Shown here one piece after another: positions 24,932 through 33,866 of a stretch of DNA of 64,000 nucleotides; the stretch's first letter is position 1, and each line of letters opens with the position of its first letter. A program made the position numbers and the translations under genes. This DNA is from Treponema pectinovorum (GTDB lineage: Bacteria; Spirochaetota; Spirochaetia; Treponematales; Treponemataceae), in assembly GCF_900497595.1 (NCBI RefSeq), contig NZ_UFQO01000003.1, positions 187,532 through 251,531 of the forward strand. Direction: 5' to 3'. The notes beneath the pieces were generated by a model, which was not told the origin of the DNA, made no database searches, and saw nothing but the letters and a program-made list of their open reading frames with translations.

Positions 24932-26680
24932 TCAGCTTAATTCATTTGCATTCCAGCCTTTTGCATTGCTTCGGAGCGTTACAAAGTTTTTGTAAATTCC
25001 TTCTGCTTGCATCAACTGAGAGTGCGTTCCTTCTTGCGCGATTTTTCCTTCTGATATAACCAAAATTTTGTCTGCATTGCGAATCGTGTTCAATCTATGC
25101 GCAATGACAATCAAAGTTTTGCCTTTGCACAATTCAGAAATTGCATTTTGAATCAGTTTTTCATTTTCGGCATCGACGCTTGCGGTTGCTTCATCAAGAA
25201 TAACGATTGGAGCATCTTTTAGAATACAGCGTGCAATAGAAATTCTCTGTTTTTCGCCACCGCTCAAAGACTCTCCTCCTGCACCTATTACGGTGTCAAA
25301 ACCATTTGGAAGCGACATTATAAAATCATAGCACTGTGCTTTTTTTGCAGCGGCAATTACTTCTTCTTTTGGAGCATTTGGGCGCCCCATACAGATATTG
25401 TTGTATATCGTATCTTGGAACAGATAAACCCTCTGAAAAACCATCGAAATATTGTTCAGCACTTGCGATAAAGGAAGTTCTCTTATATCTGTGCCTCGAA
25501 TTTTAATTGAGCCACCTTGAATATCCCAGAATCGAGCGATAAGATTTGCGATTGTTGATTTACCGCTTCCACTTGCACCAACCAGAGCGAGCATTTTGTT
25601 CTTTTCAATTTTAAAAGAAATATTGTGCAGAATTTCATTTTTGCCATATCCAAAACAAACGTTATCAAATTCAATTTCTGGTGATGTTAAATCTTTAAAA
25701 TTACTTTTTCCGCTGTCGTTAAGTTCGCGTTCGTTTAAAAGAGAATCAATTCTATCCATGCACGAATTCATCACGGTTAATCGCGCATTTTGCGAATACA
25801 AAGTTCTTGCTGGAACTAAAAAATCAAAAACAAAGAGAATAAATCCCAAAAGCCAAGAAAGTTCTATCAATGATTTTTGATTTAGATAAATTGTCAATGC
25901 AAGAAGCGCGGTCGAAGCCAGCCCAAAACATATATTCAACAAAATGAAAAGCGGAGATTGATGTTCTTCAAAATCTATAGAAGTTTTGCAAGTTGATTTT
26001 ATGCAGGATGTAAGCTCTTGCGATTTTTTACCAAAAAGATTGTAGGTTTTTATTATTCCAATTCCTTCTGTAAAATCTAAAACGGCACTGTTGAGTTTTT
26101 CCGATTCTTCCTGTCGGATTTTTGAATCCTTTAATCCGCTTTTTACCATCAATTTTCCACATAAAATAATTGCGATAACAGAGATTAAACCTGCAATTCC
26201 AAGCCAAAAATTTATGATGAATAAAAAAGCAATCATTATGACTTGAGAAAAAACATCGCTCATCAAATTTGCAATTACAGTCATACTGTTTTCTTCTATA
26301 AATACCATATCGTTTGAAAGTATTGAACTTATTTTACCGAGATTGCCTTCTGTAAAATATCCCATTGGCATTCGTCTAAGATGAGCTCCAAGTTGATTTC
26401 GCTTTTCTGCCATAATCATATAGCCAGCACTTGCCTGCAACCTGTCTGAAATATTTTGAAATATAATCTGTAAGATTAAAGAAATTGCGATTCCAAATGA
26501 GAGCGTAATAAAAGTTTGGAATTCAAATTTTTTTTCAAGAAATTTTAGTATCGTAAAAAATCCAAGATAGATTGGCATTTTTATCAATACTGTTTTTAGG
26601 AATGAAAATAAAAATGCAACGAGGATTTTTGCCTTGTACTTTCCAGAAAAATTTATAACTTTTAATATCAACTTAAGCAT
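24932..26680 (-). CDS. ABC exporter-fold transporter, half B of pair 1
   Basis: 582 residues: six membrane helices (about 1-300) then one ATPase domain with Walker A GASGSGKST, Q-loop in SMVFQRVYLF, signature LSGGEKQRISIAR, Walker B IVILDEATASVD and the H-loop VIAHRL. Its start overlaps the end of the partner gene by eight bases and has GGAGGAG in front. Both nucleotide sites of the pair look intact. Pairs of this architecture include drug exporters and siderophore importers of the YbtPQ/IrtAB type. The shared operator upstream of the pair points towards metal control (inference). Second gene of the operon. Confidence 0.9.
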   Translation of the reverse strand: MLKLILKVINFSGKYKAKILVAFLFSFLKTVLIKMPIYLGFFTILKFLEKKFEFQTFITLSFGIAISLILQIIFQNISDRLQASAGYMIMAEKRNQLGAHLRRMPMGYFTEGNLGKISSILSNDMVFIEENSMTVIANLMSDVFSQVIMIAFLFIINFWLGIAGLISVIAIILCGKLMVKSGLKDSKIRQEESEKLNSAVLDFTEGIGIIKTYNLFGKKSQELTSCIKSTCKTSIDFEEHQSPLFILLNICFGLASTALLALTIYLNQKSLIELSWLLGFILFVFDFLVPARTLYSQNARLTVMNSCMDRIDSLLNERELNDSGKSNFKDLTSPEIEFDNVCFGYGKNEILHNISFKIEKNKMLALVGASGSGKSTIANLIARFWDIQGGSIKIRGTDIRELPLSQVLNNISMVFQRVYLFQDTIYNNICMGRPNAPKEEVIAAAKKAQCYDFIMSLPNGFDTVIGAGGESLSGGEKQRISIARCILKDAPIVILDEATASVDAENEKLIQNAISELCKGKTLIVIAHRLNTIRNADKILVISEGKIAQEGTHSQLMQAEGIYKNFVTLRSNAKGWNANELS

Positions 26681-28424
26681 TACTTTCTCCTCCTGTTCCT
26701 TTTACTCCCCATTCTGCCGTTCCCTGCGAGGCTTGCCATAAATTTTTATATTCTGCGCAGGTGTTGAGTAACTCGTCTTGCTTGCCTTGCGCAATAAGTG
26801 TTCCTTTTTTTAGAACACAAATTTTGTCAGCATTTACTATTGAATTGAGCCTGTGCGCAATAACAATTAGAGTTTTACCTTTTATTACCTGTGCTATGGC
26901 GGCATTCATTTTTTCTTCATTTTCTGGATCCATAAACGCAGTCGCTTCGTCCAATACGATAATTGGCGCATTTTTAAGGATTGCACGCGCAAGGCTTATC
27001 CTCTGCCTTTCGCCACCGCTGAGCATTTTTCCGCCGTCGCCAGCTGGAGTATCAAGCCCTTTTGGAAGCCTTTGCAAAAAATCTGCACATTGCGCTTTTT
27101 GTGCAGCCTCTTCAATTTCTTTATCAGTTGCATCTAGTTTTCCAAGGCGAATATTTTCGCGCAGCGATGTATTAAACAAAAATTGTTCCTGAGCCACATA
27201 CGAAATTTGCTTGTTCAAGGATTCTATGCTCATCTGTGTAAGCTCTTGTCCTCCAATTTTTATTGAACCTTCTTTTACATCGTAAAAATGTACAAGGAGT
27301 TTTGCCAAAGTGGATTTTCCACTACCGGATTCTCCAACAAAAGCGGTCATTGTTCCTTCTGGAATTTTTAAATTTATATTCTTTAGAACATCATCTTCTT
27401 TGTATGCAAAAGTAACATTTTCAAATTCAATGCTATGATTAGAGCCTGAAAAATCGGAATCCGTTTGAATTAAATCTTTTTCATTCATAATCTTTTCAAT
27501 TTCAGAAATTTTCTTATTTAATTGTGGAATTTTTCCTGCAAAAGACATCGCTTTTAACAGCGGCCCTCCAACTCCAGCAGAAAGACACAAAACGAGAATG
27601 AATTTACTTAAACTTACGCTTCCATGCATAACCATAAGGGTGCCAATCGGCAACGTAAACATAACTGTACACGGAATCAAAGCTGAATATATTGCCATCC
27701 ACGGCCAGCACACTTTATACCATGCTAAAGTAAAATCTCTGTATGAATTAACATCGCTTTCGTAACGCTTGTAAGATTCTCCATCTCTATTAAAAATCTT
27801 TACAACTTCCATCCCATTTACATATTCAATAATCGTGTTGTTCATTTTTGCAGCAGATTTGTAGTAATCGTTCATTCTCTCCATGCCAACTTTGAACATC
27901 ATACTCATTGCAAAAGCCCCAAATGGAAGCGAACAAAGGCTCAAAAGCCCAAGCCGCCAATCTGTAATCATCATTCCCACAATAACAATCATCGGAACAA
28001 AAAGATTTGCAAAACCTTCTGGTATTGCATGTGCAAGCAATAATTCAATCATTTCAATATCGTCGTTGAACAATTTTTTTATGCGTCCCGACCCGTAATC
28101 TTGAATTGTGCCGAGTGGTTTTTTTTCAAGTGCAGATTGCAACTTTTGTCTGATATTTTTTAACGTGTGGTATGCAGAATAATGAGAAAAACTCAATCCT
28201 TTTACATACACGATAGAATAAATTAAAAAACAGAAAAAAATCGCACTAAATCTCCATATAAAATCAACCATAGAAACTTTTTCTTGATTTATAAAAATTT
28301 GAATGAGCTGGTACAAAAATACAAAGGGCAGCGTATAAAAACACATCCCCACAAACATCATAAGCATGGAAAGTTTAGTATATTTTTTGTACTCTCCAGC
28401 ATATGTAAATATTTTATCAAACAT
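26673..28424 (-). CDS. ABC exporter-fold transporter, half A of pair 1
   Basis: 583 residues with the same layout as its partner: Walker A GESGSGKST, LSGGERQRISLAR, IIVLDEATAFMD, IAHRL. The start at 28424 (MFDKIFTYAGEYKKY) has TAGGAG in front; the open frame continues 62 codons upstream but that part is leader and repeat sequence. Its closest relative in the window is the first gene of the second pair (33867-35621), with the same DATA-x-x-DPE D-loop pattern, so the two operons arose by duplication of a two-gene unit. Confidence 0.9.
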   Translation of the reverse strand: MFDKIFTYAGEYKKYTKLSMLMMFVGMCFYTLPFVFLYQLIQIFINQEKVSMVDFIWRFSAIFFCFLIYSIVYVKGLSFSHYSAYHTLKNIRQKLQSALEKKPLGTIQDYGSGRIKKLFNDDIEMIELLLAHAIPEGFANLFVPMIVIVGMMITDWRLGLLSLCSLPFGAFAMSMMFKVGMERMNDYYKSAAKMNNTIIEYVNGMEVVKIFNRDGESYKRYESDVNSYRDFTLAWYKVCWPWMAIYSALIPCTVMFTLPIGTLMVMHGSVSLSKFILVLCLSAGVGGPLLKAMSFAGKIPQLNKKISEIEKIMNEKDLIQTDSDFSGSNHSIEFENVTFAYKEDDVLKNINLKIPEGTMTAFVGESGSGKSTLAKLLVHFYDVKEGSIKIGGQELTQMSIESLNKQISYVAQEQFLFNTSLRENIRLGKLDATDKEIEEAAQKAQCADFLQRLPKGLDTPAGDGGKMLSGGERQRISLARAILKNAPIIVLDEATAFMDPENEEKMNAAIAQVIKGKTLIVIAHRLNSIVNADKICVLKKGTLIAQGKQDELLNTCAEYKNLWQASQGTAEWGVKGTGGESNA

Positions 28425-28466
28425 ATAAACTCCTAGAAAAACAATAAAAATTTTAAAGTTTTTCTT

Positions 28467-28482
28467 GTTAGCATAGGCTAAC
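28467..28482. promoter_or_regulatory. operator GTTAGC-N4-GCTAAC upstream of ABC pair 1
   Basis: Perfect inverted repeat GTTAGC-ATAG-GCTAAC 43 bases before the start of the first gene. The same palindrome with a different centre (ATTT) lies at 35642-35657, 21 bases before the first gene of the second pair. The arms resemble half of DtxR/IdeR-type iron boxes, but the regulator is not in this window. Confidence 0.75.
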
Positions 28483-28515
28483 TTGATGCTATCACAACTG
28501 AACTTTTTTGTTAAT

Positions 28516-28539
28516 AAGAGCGGTTTTAAAATCGCTCTT
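28516..28539. other. small hairpin next to repeat R11
   Basis: AAGAGCG / CGCTCTT stem with a ten-base AT-rich loop GTTTTAAAAT, itself nearly palindromic. It lies between the ABC operator and repeat R11. No T run follows; a role as terminator is not supported. Confidence 0.45.
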
Positions 28540-28546
28540 GCATTTT

Positions 28547-28697
28547 GGACGTTCGCCACGAGTTTTGTCCGCTTTGCTTGAAAAACTCGCGACGTCGGCT
28601 GTTTCGCCATTGCGCTATCGCTCCAGCCGCTTCCTTCGCTCTCTGCGCTCGTTCAGTCCAGTGGCCGCCTGCGGCGTGGCTCCATAGCCTAACGCAA
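28547..28697 (-). repeat. mosaic intergenic repeat, copy R11
   Basis: Starts GGACGTTCGCCACGAG, has a hairpin CGAGTTTTGTC...GAAAAACTCG, then the same CTCGCGACGTCGG to CCATAGCCTAACGCAA sequence as R10. It lies between the ABC operator and the dps promoter. Confidence 0.85.
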
Positions 28698-28762
28698 GAC
28701 AAAATTTTTGTTGAATGTTAATAGTTTTTGCAAAAAGATAAGTTATTTTATGCTAATTTTTG

Positions 28763-28790
28763 TTGACGACTGCTATCTTCGTATTATATT
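28763..28790 (+). promoter_or_regulatory. sigma-70 type promoter of dps
   Basis: TTGACG at 28763-28768 and TATATT at 28785-28790 with a 16-base spacer, about 65 bases before the dps start. I did not find a PerR-type inverted repeat overlapping it. Confidence 0.6.
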
Positions 28791-28854
28791 TTAATCAATG
28801 AATATCGAACAATTTTGGCGAGTTGTAAAACAACGATATTTTTAGGAGGCCAAT

Positions 28855-29295
28855 ATGACAAAAGAATTAGAAAAAAAATTGAATTTGTATCTTGCAAATC
28901 AACTTATAGACTATGTAAAAAAGCATAATCTGCACTGGAATTTAAAGGGAAGCAATTTTTTTGCACTCCATGCAAAGCTCGAAGAATTATACGATGCTGC
29001 AAACGACATTTTGGACGAAGTTGCAGAACGAATTCTTGCGCTAGGTGGCAATCCAATTTCTAACTTGCAAGAAGCGTTGTCTATTGCAACTATAAAAGAA
29101 TTGGAAACAGGTCCAAAATCAACCGAGCAGACAATAAGAGCCTTGGTTTCTGATACAGACTATTGGATTAAAGATTCAAAAGAAATCGTCGAACTTGCAG
29201 AAAAAGAAGGAGACGGCGTTACTGCGGATATGTTCAACGGTTACACAAAAGAATATCAAAAATTGGCATGGATGCTAAAAGCGTACAACGGTTAA
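28855..29295 (+). CDS. dps: Dps-family ferritin-like protein
   Basis: 146 residues. The Dps/NapA ferroxidase signature is present: KKHNLHWNLKGSNFFALHAKLEELYDAANDILDEVAERILALGG, supplying the inter-subunit His, His, Asp and Glu ligands. Dps dodecamers oxidise and store iron and protect DNA from peroxide. The N-terminus is short, without the Lys-rich DNA-binding tail of E. coli Dps. GGAGG precedes the ATG, and a good promoter and terminator flank it, so it is a single-gene unit. It lies divergent from an ABC operon with a metal-type operator. Confidence 0.92.
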   Translation: MTKELEKKLNLYLANQLIDYVKKHNLHWNLKGSNFFALHAKLEELYDAANDILDEVAERILALGGNPISNLQEALSIATIKELETGPKSTEQTIRALVSDTDYWIKDSKEIVELAEKEGDGVTADMFNGYTKEYQKLAWMLKAYNG

Positions 29296-29330
29296 TTTTT
29301 CGGTTTATTAAATTATAAAACGATTTTTTT

Positions 29331-29375
29331 AGGAGACTTTAAAGGTTAAATTCTTTTAAAATCTCCTTTTTTTTT
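29331..29375 (+). terminator. intrinsic terminator of dps
   Basis: AGGAGACTTTAAA ... TTTAAAATCTCCT forms a stem of about 12 pairs with one bulge, followed by a run of at least eight T. It starts 36 bases after the dps stop codon. Confidence 0.88.
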
Positions 29376-29409
29376 ATAAATTGAGAAAAATTCTTTATAA
29401 AATTTTGGC

Positions 29410-29670
29410 TTAGGCAATGGCGGGGCGGCAAAGCCGTCGACCGCAGGAGCAAAGCGACGAGGACGATGAGCGTTAGCGAACCCCAGAACTGCCGACGGTG
29501 CAAAGCACCGTAAGCTCCCCCTTTTTAAGTTTTTGAATCTCTGGAATTGTAAAGTATTTAAAAAAAAGATAGCAAAGCCGAATTTTGCGGGACATAAAAG
29601 TTTTTTAGAACTTTGCAGTTGACTTTAATCGCAATAACACTTATATACAAAGCGAATTGGAGCAAAAAGC
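29410..29670 (+). repeat. mosaic intergenic repeat, copy R12
   Basis: 29410-29522 has GGGGCGGCAAAGCCGTCGACC, GCAGGAGCAAAGCGACGAGG, ACGATGAGCGTTAGCGAACC and a hairpin GACGGTGCAAAGCACCGT. After AT-rich filler, 29572-29670 has AGCAAAGCCGAATTTTGCGGGA and GGAGCAAAAAGCCGCTCG, matching the right end of R4 and R9. The element therefore seems split by about 50 bases of other sequence. No gene is seen in the 454 bases between dps and uvsE. Confidence 0.75.
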
Positions 29671-29749
29671 CGCTCGAAAATTAAACTGGATTGCGACATA
29701 TAAGCAGTTCTAAAAGGGGCAAGGGCTAGCGCAATTTGCAGGAGAAAAA

Positions 29750-31003
29750 ATGGCCATTGGATACGCTTGCCTTACAGTCGGTGTTGAAGGCGTGAATTAC
29801 AAAACGTGCCGCAAAGAAAACGCTGACGAAAAAACTCTCAAAGACATCATCGAGTCAAATTTAGCGTGCATGGATAAAATGTTAGACTACAACATTCAAA
29901 ACAGCATAAAGATGATGAGAATCACTTCCGACATAATTCCTTTCGGCTCGCATCCCGTCAATCAACTAAAATGGTGGGAAATATATAAAAATCCTCTTAT
30001 GCTGCTTGGAAAAAAGGCAAAAGACAACGGAATAAGGCTTTCAATGCATCCGGGGCAGTATACGGTTCTCAACTCTCCAAACGAGGATGTTGTAGAAAAA
30101 GCGATCTTGGACCTTATGTATCATACAAGATTTTTAGACAGCCTTGAACTTGCAAAAAGCAGCAAAATGATTCTTCACATAGGCGGCGCGTACGGCAACA
30201 AGCAGGAAGCGTTGGAGCGATTTGCAGAAAACTACAAAAAATTAGACGAACGAATTAAAAACAGGCTCGTTATAGAAAATGACGACAAGATTTTTACAAT
30301 CAGCGAAGTGCTAAATCTGGGACTTGCCTTGAATATCCCTGTCATCTACGATAATTTGCACAACAAGATAAATCCAAGTGGAAGCGAAAGCGACAAATTT
30401 TGGATTAAAAAAGTGAGCGAAACTTGGACTATAGAAGACGGAAGGCAGAAAATTCATTATTCTGAGCAGGCAAAAGATAAAAATCCTGGCTCGCATTCTG
30501 CAACTATCGACGCAAAAACATTTTCGCAATTTTACAAAGATGTAGACGGCGACAAAATAGACATAATGCTCGAAGTAAAAGACAAAAATCTTTCGGCGGT
30601 AAAAGCGATAAATGCCGTGCAAAAGTCTAACATCGCAGCGCTTGAAAAAGAGTGGGCAAGGTATAAATATCTTGTGCTTGAGCATTCTCCTGCAAACTAC
30701 AGCAAAATACGCCAACTGCTAAAAGATAAAAACTCTTATCCGGTTTTTGAATTTTACGATTTAATCGACAGCGCTCTCGAAAATCAGGGGACTACAGGGC
30801 AAATTGTAAACGCCGCTCAGCACGTCTGGGGCTACTTTGATAGACTTACAGATAAAAAAACACGCGATAAGGTTAAAAGGCAAATCGAAAAAGCCGCTGC
30901 GGGAAACAAGGCTAATTCTTTGAAAAAGGCTCTTTGGATTCTTGCAAAAGAACACAATCAAAAATATCTGCTCGAAAGTTTGTATTTTAAGGATATTCTG
31001 TAA
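29750..31003 (+). CDS. uvsE: UV damage endonuclease UvsE/UVDE
   Basis: 417-residue TIM-barrel endonuclease that nicks 5' of UV photoproducts and some abasic sites, starting an excision repair path independent of UvrABC. Family stretches: GYACLTVGV at the start, MMRITSDIIPFGSH, RLSMHPGQYTVLNSP, MILHIGGAYGNKQEALERF, RLVIENDDKIFTISEVL, IPVIYDNLHNKINPSG, with the metal-binding His, Glu and Asp residues in these motifs. It is longer than the catalytic domain (about 300), the extra C-terminal 110 residues being helical and Lys-rich. CAGGAG precedes the ATG. Confidence 0.92.
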   Translation: MAIGYACLTVGVEGVNYKTCRKENADEKTLKDIIESNLACMDKMLDYNIQNSIKMMRITSDIIPFGSHPVNQLKWWEIYKNPLMLLGKKAKDNGIRLSMHPGQYTVLNSPNEDVVEKAILDLMYHTRFLDSLELAKSSKMILHIGGAYGNKQEALERFAENYKKLDERIKNRLVIENDDKIFTISEVLNLGLALNIPVIYDNLHNKINPSGSESDKFWIKKVSETWTIEDGRQKIHYSEQAKDKNPGSHSATIDAKTFSQFYKDVDGDKIDIMLEVKDKNLSAVKAINAVQKSNIAALEKEWARYKYLVLEHSPANYSKIRQLLKDKNSYPVFEFYDLIDSALENQGTTGQIVNAAQHVWGYFDRLTDKKTRDKVKRQIEKAAAGNKANSLKKALWILAKEHNQKYLLESLYFKDIL

Positions 31004-31098
31004 GAATAAGAGCATATCTTAATATCTAAGAATAATTTAGTGGAAAAAGGTTATATAAAAATTTATTTTAAAAGGCTATTCAACGAGGAGATTTAATT

Positions 31099-31623
31099 AT
31101 GAAATTAATTGTGATTGATATTCAAAAGGGAATAACAAATAAAAAACTATATGATTTTGAAAATTTTATTAAGAACACTCAAAAAATAATAGATGCTGCC
31201 AGAGCAGATAAGGTCGAAGTTATTTATGTTCAACATGACGATGGGGTAGGGAGTGGGTTTTCAAAAGGTGATGTAGATTTTGAAATTGCAACCGAAGTAA
31301 GCCCTAAGAAAAACGAAAAAGTTTATATCAAACAGTTTAATAGTGCTTTTTGTAATAAAAATTTTGCGGACTATCTTGCTGCTGAAAAAGAAAATACTTT
31401 GATTATAGTAGGCTTGCAAACAAATTTTTGTATAGATGCAACTGTAAAGTCAGCATTCGACCGCGGATATAAAGTTATAATTCCAAAAGGCACAAATTCG
31501 ACTTTTGATAACGATTATATGGACGGGCAAACAACATATCGCTATTACAACGAGATGATTTGGCCTAGAAACTTTGCAAGTGTTATCTCTGTAGAAGAAA
31601 CTATAAAATTATTTACCGAATAA
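31099..31623 (+). CDS. isochorismatase-like cysteine hydrolase
   Basis: 174 residues. The catalytic triad of the family is visible: Asp7 in LIVIDIQKG, Lys78 in VYIKQFNSAF and Cys111 in GLQTNFCIDATVKSAFDRGY. Members hydrolyse isochorismate, nicotinamide or ureido compounds; substrate cannot be told from sequence. GAGGAG precedes the ATG. It lies between UvsE and the second ABC pair, with its own AT-rich upstream region. Its codons are noticeably AT-rich compared with uvsE. Confidence 0.88.
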   Translation: MKLIVIDIQKGITNKKLYDFENFIKNTQKIIDAARADKVEVIYVQHDDGVGSGFSKGDVDFEIATEVSPKKNEKVYIKQFNSAFCNKNFADYLAAEKENTLIIVGLQTNFCIDATVKSAFDRGYKVIIPKGTNSTFDNDYMDGQTTYRYYNEMIWPRNFASVISVEETIKLFTE

Positions 31624-31650
31624 TATCACAATTTGCGAAAGTAAAATAAA

Positions 31651-31832
31651 GGGCGGCTTTTTGCGGCACTTGCGTCCCGCAAAAAGCGGGCTTTACGGGG
31701 TTCCGCTTTCGCTACATTGGCGACAAGTCGCCAACGCTTCGCGCCCCTCCAATCCCTGCCGCTGTAAGCTCGCAGGAGGGCAACGGGGCTACAAGTAGAC
31801 CCTGCCGCATTGTCGCACACGGCGGTGCTACA
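31651..31832 (-). repeat. mosaic intergenic repeat, copy R13
   Basis: Starts GGGCGGCTTTTTGCGGC, hairpin to CCGCAAAAAGCGGGC, then GGGGTTCCGCTTTCGCTAC, core hairpin TTGGCGAC-AA-GTCGCCAA (31717-31734), CGCTTCGCGCCCC, CAATCCCTGCCGCTG, TAAGCTCGCAGG and GGGGCTACAAGTAGACCC. It is the reverse order of R4 but with the core-hairpin module in place of the GTCGACCGCAGGAGCG module. This is direct evidence of module exchange. Confidence 0.85.
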
Positions 31833-31834
31833 TA

Positions 31835-33586
31835 TTACAGTTTCCAGCTAGCAGCTTTTTGTCGGCTTTCTACAAACCGTGCATAAATTCCGCCATTTTG
31901 CATTAGCTTTTCGTGCTTACCCATTTCGGCGATTTTTCCGCTGTCTATAACTACAATATTGTCCGCATTGCGCACAGTTTTTAGTCGGTGAGCAATCATT
32001 ATTATCGTTTTGCTCTTTGTAAGCTCTTCGATTGCGTGTATTAAATCCGCCTCATTTTCCGGGTCAACATTTGCGGTAGCTTCGTCCAAAATTATTATCG
32101 GGCTGTCTTTCATTATTGCTCGTGCAATAGAAATTCTCTGCTTTTCGCCACCGCTCAAACTTGCTCCACCTTCGCCAATTACAGTGTCGTAGCCGTCTGG
32201 CAGATTCATTATAAAATCGTGGCAGCAAGCTTTTTTTGCCGCTTCTATTATTTTTTCGCGCGGAGCATTGTTTTGACCAAATGCGATGTTGTTTGCAATC
32301 GTGTCTTTAAATAGATATACATTTTGGAAAACGAAACTAAAGTTTTTCATCAAATCGTCGTATTTGTAAGCTTTTATGTTTTTACCTTTAAGATAAATCG
32401 CTCCTGCGTCTACGTCCCAAAATCTGCTTATCAAATGGCAAAGTGTAGTTTTTCCGCTTCCAGAAGAACCAACAAAGGCAGTTGAACTTCCAAGTGGAAT
32501 TTTTAAGCTTATGTCGTTTATGATTTTTTTGTTTTCATAACTAAAATCAATATCGCTGATTAAAATGCTCTTATCATCGTCAATTTTAGAATTTTTGCCT
32601 TGCATTTGTGTTCCGTCCAAATCCATCGTAGGCGTTTTTAAAACTTCGTTTACGCGTTCCATACACAGATTTACATTTTTTAAGAGTGCAGAATAACTTC
32701 CTGCGGAGTCAAGGTGCGAATAAATTATAAACGAACATATTATCATACAAATTGAATCGACAAGGCTCATCTGTCCTGCAAAATAAAGTGCAAGAGAGGC
32801 TAAAATCATTGCAACGCCTGTAAGTTTTATGATGATCCCCTGTAAACACATCAGCGGAACAAAGGTGAGTTCCAGTTTTATATTTACATCTTTATTTTCG
32901 TTATTTGCATCATTCAATTCTTTTCGTGAAAGTCCAACCATGTTGTACGCTTTAACTTCCGCAATTCCAAGTATGTATTCAATCGCTTTTGCAACAAGGT
33001 TTGAATCTGAACTGTATTTTCTGTTGGCGATGCGGCTCGCTTTTTTTTGCATGTACGAATTAGCAAGACTAAAAAGAAAAATTCCGCACAAGAGTATGAG
33101 CCCAATCTTCCAGTTCCAAATTAAAACCATGAGCGTAACAACAGCCGTAGAAAGATAGCCCTGCGTGCTCATCATAACGACTCTGGTTGCAATGCTTGCC
33201 AAAAGTTCCAGCGTGTTTGTTGTAATGCTTGTAATTGTTCCCAGAGAATTTTTATTAAAGTAGCCCATAGGAACGTATCGCAAATGTTCTGCAATTTCCA
33301 TTCGTTTGTCGGCACAAGTTCCGTAGCCGGCCTGGCACTGCAAAACCGTTATTCTGCTTTGCATTACAACCGAACCTGCAATGCTAAAAATCATAACAGC
33401 CAGACATTCAAAAACAACAGTGTAAGAAACGTTGCCTGAAAGCAATGCCGTCAGCATTATATAAACGGCAGGAATTCTAAGCGCTTCAAAAATCGACTTT
33501 AAAACTCCCAGCCACATCGAAGCGACCATTTTTCTTTTATTTTGTTTTCCGCAAAAATTAAAAAAGTTTCTAAAAATTTTTATCAT
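31835..33586 (-). CDS. ABC exporter-fold transporter, half B of pair 2
   Basis: 583 residues: six membrane helices then ATPase with Walker A GSSGSGKTT, LSGGEKQRISIAR, IIILDEATANVD, IAHRL. The ATG at 33586 has TTGGAG in front; a TTG four codons earlier is part of that site. It resembles half B of pair 1 (same MGYFN/MGYFTEGNLG stretch and FNICMG/NIAFGQNNAP region). It is the second gene of its operon, but repeat R14 of about 240 bases stands between it and half A, unlike the overlapping genes of pair 1. Confidence 0.9.
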   Translation of the reverse strand: MIKIFRNFFNFCGKQNKRKMVASMWLGVLKSIFEALRIPAVYIMLTALLSGNVSYTVVFECLAVMIFSIAGSVVMQSRITVLQCQAGYGTCADKRMEIAEHLRYVPMGYFNKNSLGTITSITTNTLELLASIATRVVMMSTQGYLSTAVVTLMVLIWNWKIGLILLCGIFLFSLANSYMQKKASRIANRKYSSDSNLVAKAIEYILGIAEVKAYNMVGLSRKELNDANNENKDVNIKLELTFVPLMCLQGIIIKLTGVAMILASLALYFAGQMSLVDSICMIICSFIIYSHLDSAGSYSALLKNVNLCMERVNEVLKTPTMDLDGTQMQGKNSKIDDDKSILISDIDFSYENKKIINDISLKIPLGSSTAFVGSSGSGKTTLCHLISRFWDVDAGAIYLKGKNIKAYKYDDLMKNFSFVFQNVYLFKDTIANNIAFGQNNAPREKIIEAAKKACCHDFIMNLPDGYDTVIGEGGASLSGGEKQRISIARAIMKDSPIIILDEATANVDPENEADLIHAIEELTKSKTIIMIAHRLKTVRNADNIVVIDSGKIAEMGKHEKLMQNGGIYARFVESRQKAASWKL

Positions 33587-33621
33587 AAATTTCTCCAAAA
33601 TGTGTATCTATAAAACCTTAT

Positions 33622-33862
33622 GGGCGGATTTTGCGGCACTTGCGTTTCGCAAAACCGGGCTATTCGCACTTCGCCGTCTTACGCGGCTCATCCCTCGCTG
33701 CGCTCGGGACTGCGGTGCTACTATCCCTTCCGCGTTTGCAGATGAATCTGCGGCAACGATTGTAGGGGTGAGCGCAGCGAAAACAAACACGCCTGTGTTT
33801 GTTCGAAGGCTTTAAGCCGTAGCCCCGCAAAGCGTGTTTTTTGCTTTGCAAAAAGTCGCCCA
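33622..33862 (-). repeat. mosaic intergenic repeat, copy R14, inside an operon
   Basis: Starts GGGCGGATTTTGCGGCAC, hairpin to CGCAAAACCGGGC, then CGCCGTCTTACGCGGC, CCTCGCTGCGCTCGGG, a CAAACACGCCTGTGTTTG hairpin, and ends AAAAGTCGCCCA. It lies between the two genes of ABC pair 2, so it should be transcribed as part of the operon mRNA unless it acts as a processing or termination site. Confidence 0.85.
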
Positions 33863-33866
33863 AATC

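Noticed and set aside
26673-28610. Long N-terminal extension of ABC half A of pair 1
   Set aside because: The added 62 codons are read from the operator and repeat R11; the internal ATG with TAGGAG fits the family start.
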